From JASSUD01 sp031963445 (GTDB lineage Bacteria > Pseudomonadota > Gammaproteobacteria > Burkholderiales > Burkholderiaceae): a stretch of 64,000 nt of DNA. The DNA is taken from positions 434,001-498,000 of the forward strand of contig JASSUH010000001.1 of NCBI GenBank assembly GCA_031963445.1, given 5' to 3'. Both the position numbers and the translations under genes were made by a program. Position 1 is the first letter of the stretch; each line of letters begins with the position of its first letter. This document shows, in pieces, positions 44,013 to 52,137 of the stretch. The notes below the pieces were generated by a model. It was given only the letters and a program-made list of their open reading frames with translations. It was not told the DNA's origin and ran no database searches.

Positions 44013-45953
44013 ATGTTTTATCCTACTGAATTCGACGTCATTGTGGTGGGTGCAGGCCATGCTGGTACAGAGGCAGCACTAGCTGCTGCACGTATGGGGT
44101 GTTCCACTCTGCTTTTAACCCATAATCTTGAGACATTGGGGCAGATGAGTTGCAACCCATCAATTGGCGGGATCGGTAAAAGTCATTTAGTTAAAGAAAT
44201 TGATGCTTTAGGCGGAGCAATGGCTGCTGCCGCTGATGAGGCAGGTATCCAATTTCGCATTTTAAATTCCTCCAAAGGCCCAGCTGTAAGAGCAACGCGT
44301 GCGCAAGCCGATCGCGTGCTTTATAGACAAGCCATTCGGCATCGGCTTGAGAACCAGCCCAATTTATTTTTATTTCAACAAGCGGTTGATGATCTACTTA
44401 TTGAAGGAACGCGGGTAAGCGGAGCTAAAACTCAGCTTGGATTAATTTTCCGAGCACGCACTGTTGTACTAACCGCGGGTACTTTTTTAAATGGAAGAAT
44501 CCACGTTGGATTAAATAACTATACGGGTGGGCGCGCGGGTGACCCAGCAGCAGTGTCATTGGCAGCTCGTCTTAAAGACTTAAAACTTGGGCAAGGGCGT
44601 CTGAAAACCGGCACACCGCCGCGCATTGATGGTCGAAGTATTGATTTTTCAAAGCTTGAAGAGCAGGCGGGCGATCATGATCCGCTGCCAGTCTTTTCAT
44701 TTATGGGGCATGCTAGTCAGCATCCTGCGCAAATTTCCTGCTGGGTTACGCATACCAATCAAAATACGCACGATATTATTCGCCAAGGTTTAGATGGTTC
44801 GCCGATGTTTACGGGCGTTATTGAAGGGGTTGGGCCGCGCTACTGCCCATCAATTGAAGATAAAGTCCATCGATTTGCGCATAAATCATCACATCAAATA
44901 TTTTTAGAGCCAGAGGGCTTATCAACGCATGAATTCTATCCAAATGGCATTTCAACAAGTTTGCCATTTGCGACTCAGCTTGAGCTCGTACGTTCAATGC
45001 AAGGGCTTGAAAACGCCCATATTTTGCGGCCAGGCTATGCGATTGAATACGATTATTTTGATCCACGGGGCTTGAAAGCTTCGTTAGAAACGAAAGCGAT
45101 TAATGGGCTTTTCTTTGCTGGACAAATTAACGGTACTACTGGGTATGAAGAAGCTGCTGCACAAGGATTGTTGGCTGGTATAAATGCAGCGCTCCAAGTG
45201 CAACAAAAAGAAGCATGGGTGCCCCGTCGTGATCAAGCCTATCTTGGGGTGTTGGTTGATGATTTAGTAACGCGAGGCGTTTCTGAACCATATCGAATGT
45301 TTACGAGCCGAGCTGAGTATCGGTTGAGTTTGCGCGAAGATAATGCCGATATGAGATTGACTGAAATCGGCCATCAGTTGGGTCTGATAGATGAAGCTCG
45401 CTGGAGCTTTTTCAATCAAAAAAGAGATGCTGTTTCACGTGAAACAAAAAGGCTCAAATCTATTTGGGTAATGCCGAAAAACTTTTCGATGGAAGATGCG
45501 ATTTCTTTGTTGGGAAAGCCCATTGAGCACGAATATTGTCTAGCAGATTTGCTTGGCCGTCCTGGCGTTAGTTATAAAGCAATTACTACAGTGAAAGAGG
45601 GATGTTTTGCGCCGCCAGCTCCGCTAGCGGAAGATGAGTCTTTGCTTCAGCAAATCGAAGAACAGATTGAAATTAGCATTAAATATCAAGGTTATATTGA
45701 ACGCCAAGCGAATGAAATCGAACGCAGTGAAGCGCACGAGAACACTTGTTTGCCAATTGACTTAGATTACCAAGCAGTATCTGGCCTCTCACATGAAGTT
45801 CGGCAAAAATTAAGCCAAATGCGTCCTCAAACAATAGGGCAAGCTTCTCGCATTTCAGGTGTCACCCCAGCGGCTGTTTCATTGCTCATGGTGCATTTAA
45901 AGAAAAATCTACATCAGCATAAAAAAGATAGCAGAGCTTTACCAACGGCTTAG
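44013..45953 (+). CDS. mnmG: tRNA uridine-34 carboxymethylaminomethyl modification enzyme MnmG
   Basis: FAD protein that with MnmE builds cmnm5U34 in tRNA. DVIVVGAGHAGTEAALAAARMG (FAD), MSCNPSIGGIGKSHLVKEIDALGG, PRYCPSIEDKVHRF and LFFAGQINGTTGYEEAAAQGL are invariant family segments. 646 residues, full length. The chromosome partition site parS lies inside the coding region. The stop TAG is formed by TTA plus the first base of a repeat. Heads the mnmG-rsmG-parA-parB series. Confidence 0.95.
   Translation: MFYPTEFDVIVVGAGHAGTEAALAAARMGCSTLLLTHNLETLGQMSCNPSIGGIGKSHLVKEIDALGGAMAAAADEAGIQFRILNSSKGPAVRATRAQADRVLYRQAIRHRLENQPNLFLFQQAVDDLLIEGTRVSGAKTQLGLIFRARTVVLTAGTFLNGRIHVGLNNYTGGRAGDPAAVSLAARLKDLKLGQGRLKTGTPPRIDGRSIDFSKLEEQAGDHDPLPVFSFMGHASQHPAQISCWVTHTNQNTHDIIRQGLDGSPMFTGVIEGVGPRYCPSIEDKVHRFAHKSSHQIFLEPEGLSTHEFYPNGISTSLPFATQLELVRSMQGLENAHILRPGYAIEYDYFDPRGLKASLETKAINGLFFAGQINGTTGYEEAAAQGLLAGINAALQVQQKEAWVPRRDQAYLGVLVDDLVTRGVSEPYRMFTSRAEYRLSLREDNADMRLTEIGHQLGLIDEARWSFFNQKRDAVSRETKRLKSIWVMPKNFSMEDAISLLGKPIEHEYCLADLLGRPGVSYKAITTVKEGCFAPPAPLAEDESLLQQIEEQIEISIKYQGYIERQANEIERSEAHENTCLPIDLDYQAVSGLSHEVRQKLSQMRPQTIGQASRISGVTPAAVSLLMVHLKKNLHQHKKDSRALPTA
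45431..45446. promoter_or_regulatory. parS: parS centromere site
   Basis: TGTTTCACGTGAAACA, a perfect 16-bp palindrome identical to the universal chromosomal ParB site. It encodes AVSRET within mnmG, so it must satisfy both coding and ParB binding. parB is 3.0 kb downstream. Confidence 0.95.
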
Positions 45954-46277
45954 AGCCTGTTCAGGATTTTTCTTAGAATCTGTCTACAAATTGTCTAAAA
46001 GGTCGTCAGTTTATTTGTTTAAGCCTGAAGGCCGTAGCGGAGGAACCGGAGTGTACTCAATGTACATGAGGATTCCGAACACCGCCTAGGATTTAACAAC
46101 TACGCGAATCGCGGTCTTTTAGGCGATTTGTAGACAGGTTCTAAAAGGTCGTCAGCTTATTTGTTTAAGCCTGGAGGCCGGAGCGCAGCAACCGGCATGT
46201 ACTCTAGTACATAAGGATTGCGAGTACCGCCCGACTCCAGATCACGACCTTTTAGGAAGATAAAGGGCAGGTTCTTA
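45953..46277. repeat. R1 ends enclosing two R4 copies
   Basis: R1-type left end GAGCCTGTTCAGGATTTTTC at 45953, then R4 copy 45976-46141 (GAATCTGTCTACAAATTGTC...CGATTTGTAGACAGGTTC, TTA/TAA flanks), a second R4 body at 46145-46260 (AAGGTCGTCAGC...GATCACGACCTTTT), and an R1-like right end GGGCAGGTTCTTA. R4 bodies share TTATTTGTTTAAGCCTG and short palindromes around TGTACnnnnGTACAT. Confidence 0.7.
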
Positions 46278-46285
46278 GATAGTGA

Positions 46286-47092
46286 ATGGTTGTAATTAAA
46301 GGAATCACTTTGACTAAAACTGGGTCGAAATCACATTCTAAGTTTCAGGGTAAAGCCCAAGAAGAGCCACGCGTATTAACTTCGCATCAGCCATATCCTA
46401 GCGCTAGCCGAGCAGCTAGTAGTTTGATAGCTAAAGAAAATGCATCATTAGTAGAGCTGTTAAATGAAGGTACAGCTGCGCTGGGAATAGATTTGGATGA
46501 TCATCAAAAGACAAAGTTACTCAGCTTTCTTGATCTGTTAGCAAAGTGGGGCTCTGTTTACAATTTGACAGCAATCCGTGAACCACAACAAATGCTGATT
46601 CAGCATTTGCTTGATTCATTAGCATTGGTACCTCATCTTTCTTCGCTAGGCCGTTCAACGTTGCTTGATGTAGGCACAGGGGGAGGGCTGCCCGGTATAG
46701 TATTGGCGATTGCTTTACCTGAATGGGAAATTACGCTGAATGACTGTGTGCAGAAAAAAACGGCTTTTTTAACTCAGGCAAAGACAATACTGCCACTTCC
46801 AAATGTTGTAGTGGCATCGACACGTGTTGAAGCATTGCAATCACAAATCGGCGTTGATAAACGATTTGATGTGATAGTGTCGAGAGCTTTTGCTAAGTTG
46901 GCAGATTTCGTCAACCTTACTCGCCATCTTGTTGCACCAGGCGGCTCGCTTTGGGCGATGAAAGGTGTTCAACCTGAGGCAGAAATTGTAGAACTGCCAG
47001 ATGGAGCACAGGTAACCCAGATTCATGAGTTGAAAGTTCCCTTTCTGGAAGCTAAACGATGTCTTGTACGAATTACAGTAGCGCCTATCTAG
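46286..47092 (+). CDS. rsmG: 16S rRNA m7G527 methyltransferase RsmG
   Basis: SAM-dependent methylation of G527 of 16S rRNA. TLLDVGTGGGLPGIVLAIAL is the SAM loop; LAKWGSVYNLTAIREPQQML, LDSLALVPHL, VVASTRVEAL and VSRAFAKLADFV fit RsmG. About 45 N-terminal residues (KTGSKSHSKFQGKAQ...) exceed the usual length. A TTG at 46310, with AAAGGA 6 bases upstream, is the better start by ribosome site; ATG 46286 is the outer limit. Upstream is repeat DNA, so the leader may have been remodelled. Confidence 0.92.
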   Translation: MVVIKGITLTKTGSKSHSKFQGKAQEEPRVLTSHQPYPSASRAASSLIAKENASLVELLNEGTAALGIDLDDHQKTKLLSFLDLLAKWGSVYNLTAIREPQQMLIQHLLDSLALVPHLSSLGRSTLLDVGTGGGLPGIVLAIALPEWEITLNDCVQKKTAFLTQAKTILPLPNVVVASTRVEALQSQIGVDKRFDVIVSRAFAKLADFVNLTRHLVAPGGSLWAMKGVQPEAEIVELPDGAQVTQIHELKVPFLEAKRCLVRITVAPI

Positions 47093-47218
47093 AACATATT
47101 TATCTGAGATGACCTGCTTAGCCATAATCTTTAACTATTAAACTACGTTTTAGTTTCTGCCTGATATCATTCAAAGTAATTTTCCGCCAACTGGTGAGCT
47201 TTTAGGTAATTGTTGCCA

Positions 47219-47365
47219 GAATCTGTTTATAAATTGTTTAAAAGGCCGCCAGTTGGAGAAGGCCGGAGCGCAGGAACCTTCGTTCCCATGGATGTATATG
47301 AGAATGGCGAGCACCGCTTCCTGACCCCGAATCCCCGGTCTTTTAGAAAATTTGTAGGCGGATTC
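47219..47365. repeat. R4 copy (147 bp)
   Basis: GAATCTGTTTATAAATTG to AAATTTGTAGGCGGATTC, followed by TTA. Body has GCCGGAGCGCAGGAACC and GCGAGCACCGC as in the other R4 copies. The rest of the rsmG-parA gap is without features. Confidence 0.7.
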
Positions 47366-47422
47366 TTAAAATAAAGCCTCAAAGCTTTGCATCATCAATC
47401 TGATAACCAGGCCGTGCAATTA

Positions 47423-48193
47423 ATGTCTAAAATTTTCTGTATCGCCAATCAAAAAGGTGGTGTTGGTAAAACCACTACCGCTGTTAATCTTGCTGCGAGC
47501 TTAGCTACGCAAGGACAACGTGTGTTGTTAATTGACCTTGACCCACAAGGCAATGCGACTATGGGTAGTGGCATTGATAAAGCTGCTTGCGATTTAACTT
47601 TGTATGAAGTGTTAATAGGTGAAGCAGATATCAAGCAAGCACGAGTAAAGTCTGAGTCCGGTAAATACGATGTATTGCCAGCTAACCGAGAGTTAGCTGG
47701 GGCTGATATCGAATTAGTCAGCTTGAAAGAACGTGAGCAACGGCTTAAAAAAGCCTTAGCTATGGTTAGCGATGAATATGATTTCATGCTAATAGATTGC
47801 CCACCTGCGTTGTCATTACTGACTTTAAATGGCTTATGTGCAGCACATGGCGTAATTGTTCCTATGCAATGCGAATATTTTGCTCTCGAAGGTTTATCGG
47901 ATTTAGTTAATACAATCCAGCAAGTGCATGCCAATCTTAATCGTGATCTATGTGTTATCGGCTTGCTGCGTGTTATGTTCGACCCTCGCATCACTTTGCA
48001 GCAACAGGTGTCGAATCAATTAAAAGAGCATTTTGGCGATAAAGTTTTTCAAACAGTTATTCCGCGTAATGTGCGTCTTGCTGAAGCGCCTAGTTATGGA
48101 ATGCCTGGAGTCGTTTTCGATCGTGCTTCGCGGGGCTCAAAAGCTTATCTCCAATTTGGTGCAGAAGTGATCGAACGTCTCCAAAAGCGTTAA
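47423..48193 (+). CDS. parA: Chromosome partition ATPase ParA
   Basis: 256 residues. Deviant Walker A KGGVGKTTTAVNLAASLA, LLIDLDPQGNATMGSG (Walker A') and YDFMLIDCPPALSLLTLNGL (Walker B). Short chromosomal type with no N-terminal helix-turn-helix. Drives origin segregation with ParB and parS. ATG 47423 gives the conserved MSKIFCIANQKGG; the upstream 12 codons are not conserved-looking. Confidence 0.95.
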   Translation: MSKIFCIANQKGGVGKTTTAVNLAASLATQGQRVLLIDLDPQGNATMGSGIDKAACDLTLYEVLIGEADIKQARVKSESGKYDVLPANRELAGADIELVSLKEREQRLKKALAMVSDEYDFMLIDCPPALSLLTLNGLCAAHGVIVPMQCEYFALEGLSDLVNTIQQVHANLNRDLCVIGLLRVMFDPRITLQQQVSNQLKEHFGDKVFQTVIPRNVRLAEAPSYGMPGVVFDRASRGSKAYLQFGAEVIERLQKR

Positions 48194-48210
48194 AAATTTA
48201 TTTAATTTTG

Positions 48211-48392
48211 TAGAGCTCATTTCATAAATGTCTAAAAAGCCGTCAGCTTATTTGTTTAAACCTGGAGGCCCTTAGTTAGCTAAACCTTACAGGAGCCGGA
48301 ATGTACTTTAGTACATGAGGATTCCGAGCACCGCCCAGGGTTTGATAACTACACGAATCACGGCTTTTTAGACATTTATGAAATGAGCTCTA
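48211..48392. repeat. R4 element with perfect 32-bp inverted ends
   Basis: TAGAGCTCATTTCATAAATG (continuing TCTAAAAAGCCG) is exactly mirrored at the right end (CGGCTTTTTAGACATTTATG, AAATGAGCTCTA). 182 bp, between parA and parB. Ends differ from other R4 copies, body is the same; the transcript of the parAB gap would fold into one long hairpin. Confidence 0.88.
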
Positions 48393-48441
48393 GTTAGAAG
48401 CATGCTATGCGTGCCGGTTGAGCCGAGTACTGAGGAACACA

Positions 48442-49329
48442 ATGAGCGCAGTAAACAAAAAAAAGGGATTGGGACGCGGACTTGAGGTACTGCTTGGAGC
48501 CAAAGCTGAAATATTAAGTGCTGCTTTTCAAGAAAATACACCTACTACTTTACCCCTTGAGAAACTTCGTCCAGGTAAATACCAGCCACGCACTAAAATG
48601 GACGAAAGTGCTTTGCAAGAATTAGCCGCTAGTATTCGGGCCCAAGGAGTGATGCAACCCATCCTCGTGCGCGCAATAAAAAATGCAGAGTATGAAATTA
48701 TTGCGGGTGAGCGACGCTTTCATGCAGCGCGGCTCGCCGAACTGAAGGAAGTGCCAGTACTAGTTAAGGATGTGTCCGATCAAGCTGCAGCAGCTATGGC
48801 ACTGATTGAGAATATTCAGCGTGAAGATTTAAACCCACTTGAAGAGGCGCAAGGCATTCAACGCTTGCTAAGAGAGTTTGAATTTACCCATGAGCAAGCT
48901 GCGCAGGCAGTGGGTCGATCTCGCAGTACTGTCTCAAATCTATTAAGGCTGCTTAATTTGGCTCAGCCAGTGCAATCGATGTTGTTAGCAGATCAGTTAG
49001 ATATGGGCCATGCGCGAGCGCTACTGGCGGTGGATGCAGCAACGCAAATCACACTGGCAAATCGGGTTGTGCATAAGCAACTTTCTGTGCGCGAAGTCGA
49101 AAAATTGGTAGCAACCGAATTAAAACCGCAAGGCAACGCTAAATCTCAGCGCGACGTAGCCAAACATAGCCAAGATATCGTACGACTCGAGGAAGAATTG
49201 TCAGATGCTTTAATGGCAACTGTCAAAATCAAGCTTAAAAGTAAAGGGCAGGGCCAACTTACTATTAATTTCGGCAGTGCAGCAGCGCTCGAAGATATGA
49301 TTACCCGTTTACTTGGTAAAGAAAGTTGA
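48442..49329 (+). CDS. parB: Chromosome partition protein ParB
   Basis: 295 residues. Binds parS and spreads using CTP. LEKLRPGKYQPRTKMDE (N domain), AGERRFHAARLA (CTP-binding GERRxRA motif variant), ALIENIQREDLNPLEEAQG, helix-turn-helix THEQAAQAVGRSRSTVSNLL, C-terminal dimer domain. ATG 48442 has GAGGAA upstream. In relatives the atp operon follows; here an IS remnant does. Confidence 0.95.
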   Translation: MSAVNKKKGLGRGLEVLLGAKAEILSAAFQENTPTTLPLEKLRPGKYQPRTKMDESALQELAASIRAQGVMQPILVRAIKNAEYEIIAGERRFHAARLAELKEVPVLVKDVSDQAAAAMALIENIQREDLNPLEEAQGIQRLLREFEFTHEQAAQAVGRSRSTVSNLLRLLNLAQPVQSMLLADQLDMGHARALLAVDAATQITLANRVVHKQLSVREVEKLVATELKPQGNAKSQRDVAKHSQDIVRLEEELSDALMATVKIKLKSKGQGQLTINFGSAAALEDMITRLLGKES

Positions 49330-49463
49330 ATTGGTACGGCACAAAAGTAAAATCAATATAAGCCAAGCCAAAGCGTTATATCCATTGGGGGAGCTAAACA
49401 GCATGTTTGGCAGGAATGCGGTGTATTGATACAACAGTAATACGGTATTTCATCCATACTAAG

Positions 49464-49510
49464 AATCTGCCCACAAATTGCCTAGAAGGCTGTGATTTTC
49501 TTATTTGTTA
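49464..49510. repeat. R4 left end
   Basis: GAATCTGCCCACAAATTGCC, AGAAGGCTGTGATTTTC, TTATTTGTTAGAG: the left arm of R4 without the rest, cut by the IS630 remnant. Confidence 0.5.
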
Positions 49511-49559
49511 GAGCATTTTTACCTGAATTTGAGACGCTTTTATCAAACTTTCTGTTGCC

Positions 49560-49860
49560 TGCAACTCGTTTAGCCGATGAATGGTTGCGAATTAAGATGA
49601 AACGGCTACGACCACGCAGATGGCTCGTCGGTATGGCTGGCAAAGCCCACCAGCGGGTCGTGGGCAAAGTCCCTCACGGACCTCGCAAAACGCGACGTTT
49701 ATTGCTGCTTTACGCTCTACTTCCCTCAGTGCGCCGCTCGTACTCGATGGCCCTATGAATGGGGCCGTTTTTCAGGCGTATATCCCAGCATGCTCGTGCC
49801 GACTTTATGCCCAGGCGATATCATCGTGATGAATAATTTGTCTGTCCATAAAGCATCTGA
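49560..49860 (+). pseudogene. IS630-family transposase remnant, several frameshifts
   Basis: Pieces of one transposase lie in three frames: MARRYGWQSPPAG (from 49620), GKVPHGPRKT (about 49665), NATFIAALRSTSLSAPLVLDGPMNGAVFQAY (about 49700-49780) and LVPTLCPGDIIVMNNLSVHK (49793-49855). LDGPMNGAVF and GDIIVMNNLSVHK match the central and Asp-containing DDE parts of IS630 transposases (DNLSxHK). N- and C-terminal regions are lost. Confidence 0.85.
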
Positions 49861-50245
49861 TATTCGACAGAGGATTGAGCATGTTGCCAGCAGACGGCGC
49901 ACTCAAGAATATCGTAAGGAGTTGAGAGAGACGTTGGAGGCCAGACGCCAACAACGAGCAAACGCTACTCAACAAGAAACAAATGACATACATATAGTGG
50001 AGCCTGATTCAAACCCTATGTCAATCCGAGAAATGTTAGAAATGCTAGGGTGCACACTCGCATCTTTGGTAAATGTGGGTATGACAGGATTATTAGCCAT
50101 AGAGGTTTTCAATTCATTTTATAGCGATAAGTATGATCCCCGTACTTCAGTTAGATTGATGGCAGCAGCAATTACATTAACCCCCACTACCGCCATCGCA
50201 GTAGCCACCGGTCTTCGTGCATGGAATATATCCCAACGAGCGTAA
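49790..50245 (+). CDS. Chimeric frame: transposase piece fused to an orphan membrane protein
   Basis: 151 residues. The first 22 or so are IS630 transposase. The remainder is unrelated: a basic helical segment (RRRTQEYRKELRETLEARRQ), a polar linker, and two hydrophobic helices (LASLVNVGMTGLLAIEVF and MAAAITLTPTTAIAVATGL) ending ISQRA. Either the orphan gene lost its own start and the transposase provides one (ATG 49790), or an internal start is used. Resembles the layout of the 187-residue orphan at 23.5-24.1 kb. Function unknown. Confidence 0.5.
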   Translation: MLVPTLCPGDIIVMNNLSVHKASDIRQRIEHVASRRRTQEYRKELRETLEARRQQRANATQQETNDIHIVEPDSNPMSIREMLEMLGCTLASLVNVGMTGLLAIEVFNSFYSDKYDPRTSVRLMAAAITLTPTTAIAVATGLRAWNISQRA

Positions 50246-50299
50246 TGAGAAAGTGGCTACGTGAACCAGCGCTACCGCTTTTGTAGCGGCATCTGGTTT

Positions 50300-50404
50300 T
50301 CATGATTTTTCTGTAACTACACGGCGTATAACCTGTGCCATGCTTACGTCTTGCTCTAAAAATGGTTTTTCAAAGCACTGGTTACTGAAAACAGCAACTT
50401 TCAT
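50300..50404 (-). pseudogene. Possible D-lactate dehydrogenase N-terminal fragment
   Basis: 34 codons, MKVAVFSNQCFEKPFLEQ then unrelated sequence and a stop. The opening resembles the first strand of LdhA-type 2-hydroxyacid dehydrogenases (MKxAVFSxxxYDxxFL). Nothing else of the gene is nearby. The plus-strand sequence 50246-50299 holds a small hairpin CGCTAC...GTAGCG. Confidence 0.35.
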
Positions 50405-50473
50405 CTTATCTTCTGATGCTTGAGGTCGGGAGCGCTAGGGCTGATTTTAAAGAAGCGGTACGTTCTTATTTTT

Positions 50474-50589
50474 GCGGAACTATTGCAAAACCCATTGGGC
50501 CAGGGATGCTTTTTCTGCCAGTACATTAGTACTTGCCGTGAGGCATCAGCTGATAATCCTGCCGCTCAAGAGGTTCTTGCAGTGGTTCC
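50474..50589. repeat. R3-like repeat
   Basis: GCGGAACTATTGCAAAACCC and GAGGTTCTTGCAGTGGTTCC ends with TTA at 50590; core TTTTTCTGCCAGTACATTAG and TAATCCTGCCGC as in R2/R3. Confidence 0.6.
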
Positions 50590-50595
50590 TTAATT

Positions 50596-51189
50596 TTATT
50601 TAGCTTGCTCCTTGTTAGCTGTTTGGGCTAACCACTGTTCATAAGATAGTCGATATAGCGCATGCAATCTCAAAGGATGATTGACAGGGAGATGAGGGTG
50701 TTCAAATTCTCCAGCTTCAACCATACCGATACGCTTCATAACAGCTTGAGAACGAAGATTAGGCAGGGAAGTAAAAGAGACAATTTCAGCCAAACGCACT
50801 GTTTCAAATGCAACTTGTAGCACAGCCCGAGCTGCTTCTGTCGCATAGCCTTTACCCCAATATTCAGGCATCAGCCGCCAACTAATTTCCACGCAAGGGG
50901 AGCAGGGTAAATCAGGATCAGGTATGTATAAACCAACAAATCCAATTGATTGATTTTGCGCAGGGGCTTCATCTTGCAGCACTTCAACAGCCCACAAACC
51001 CCAACCACGCTCAGCGATTTGTGCGCGTAAATCATCAAAAATCGCATCACTAGTTTGATGGTCTATCAAATTTGGGAAGAAATTCATGACTTGCGGGTCA
51101 GCATTTAGTCTTGCAAAGGCGTCCCGGTCGGACTCTTTCCATTGTCGTAAATGTAATCGCGCTGTATTAAATTCAATGATAGGGGCCAT
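50596..51189 (-). CDS. GNAT-family N-acetyltransferase (RimJ/RimL-like)
   Basis: 197 residues. TARLHLRQWKESDRDAFARLNADPQVMNFFP, SIGFVGLYIP, CVEISWRLMPEYWGKGYATEAARAVLQ (acetyl-CoA loop GKGYATEA) and VSFTSLPNLRSQAVMKRIGM are typical of the RimJ/RimL-type acetyltransferase_3 family that acetylates protein N-termini or small amines. Target not predictable. Upstream is an R3 repeat. Confidence 0.85.
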   Translation of the reverse strand: MAPIIEFNTARLHLRQWKESDRDAFARLNADPQVMNFFPNLIDHQTSDAIFDDLRAQIAERGWGLWAVEVLQDEAPAQNQSIGFVGLYIPDPDLPCSPCVEISWRLMPEYWGKGYATEAARAVLQVAFETVRLAEIVSFTSLPNLRSQAVMKRIGMVEAGEFEHPHLPVNHPLRLHALYRLSYEQWLAQTANKEQAK

Positions 51190-51210
51190 ATTTACTCATT
51201 GCTCACTTAT

Positions 51211-51297
51211 GGAGCCTCTGCAAAGCTCCTCAGGCGGCACAGGATGACTAACGGAGAGTAAAGGCATGCCTGGCCCTTGGGGCTTTGCAGAGATTCT
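51211..51297. repeat. R3 repeat (about 87 bp)
   Basis: GGAGCCTCTGCAAAGCTCC at the left, GGGGCTTTGCAGAGATTC at the right, followed by TTTATTA. Inverted ends are clear; it lies 22 bases upstream of the acetyltransferase start. Confidence 0.6.
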
Positions 51298-51382
51298 TTA
51301 TTAATAAAACGGTTGAAAAATCAGACTGATTTTTATCAGGCGCACGCAAGATGAGCAAGTTATTTATGCTATTAGAACTGAT

Positions 51383-51899
51383 TTAATCCCGATCTTTAGG
51401 CATTGATGAAGCGAGTTTTAGAGAAATAGTTTTAACCAGCAAGGCGATGCTTTCTGTTATCTGTGCGCGTTGCATTAAGCCTGCTTCAAATGGTTCTCTA
51501 GCGTGCTCAGCAAGCAATGCGTGTAAGCGTGTAGAAGGGCGCATGCTGTCAGCAAACATATAAGTTTGATCTGCGTGAGGCTCTTTATAGAGAGCCGGTG
51601 AGCAAAATAAAGCGCTCTGATAATAGGGAGGAAGCAACTCTACTCTGCAAGCAATTGCCCGTTGGGTTTGCGACCAATGTTGTGCCGAATCCCCCAGTGT
51701 AGGCGGCGCTAAGCGTATTCCCATACGAGCGCGCTATAACTTGCGGCCAAACTTTTCCAGGGTTAGTAGTAAATCGTCCTCCGCCAAAATCAGTTGTAAC
51801 CAAAGCGTAGGTGCCTACATCTGACTGACTGTCACCGAAAGAAACGATTTGATAACGGGGCGCATGAAATGAATCTTCGTGCGTCTCGAAAGAAGCCAT
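51383..51899 (-). pseudogene. GDSL-type esterase/lipase, internally deleted and frameshifted
   Basis: N-terminal piece from ATG 51899 (GGGAGCT upstream): YQIVSFGDSQSDVGTYALVT, GGGRFTTNPGKVWPQVIARSYG carry the GDS(L) block I, with Gln where Leu is usual. In a second frame (51724-51383) SALFCSPALYKEPHADQTYMF ADSMRPSTRLHALLAEH carries the DxxH-like block V (DSMRPSTRLH). The central ~200 residues are gone. Burkholderia homologues are secreted SGNH hydrolases of about 380 residues. Confidence 0.8.
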
Positions 51900-52137
51900 T
51901 TTTAGCTCCCTAGAAAAGAGGAGGAAGTGCCACAAGAACGCTTTCTAGGAAAAAGCAATACATAGCATTGTCGGGGATTTACTCAGTTCTAAATTCAGAA
52001 AGAGATGTGTTTCGCTGTCTCAAAAAAGCGCTATTTTTTCTCGTAAAAGGCATTCATTTCGCTGCCAAAACGTAACACCACGAAGACACAAATAAAGGTC
52101 TTGCGTATAAGGCAGAAAATAATCCTTTTAATTATGG

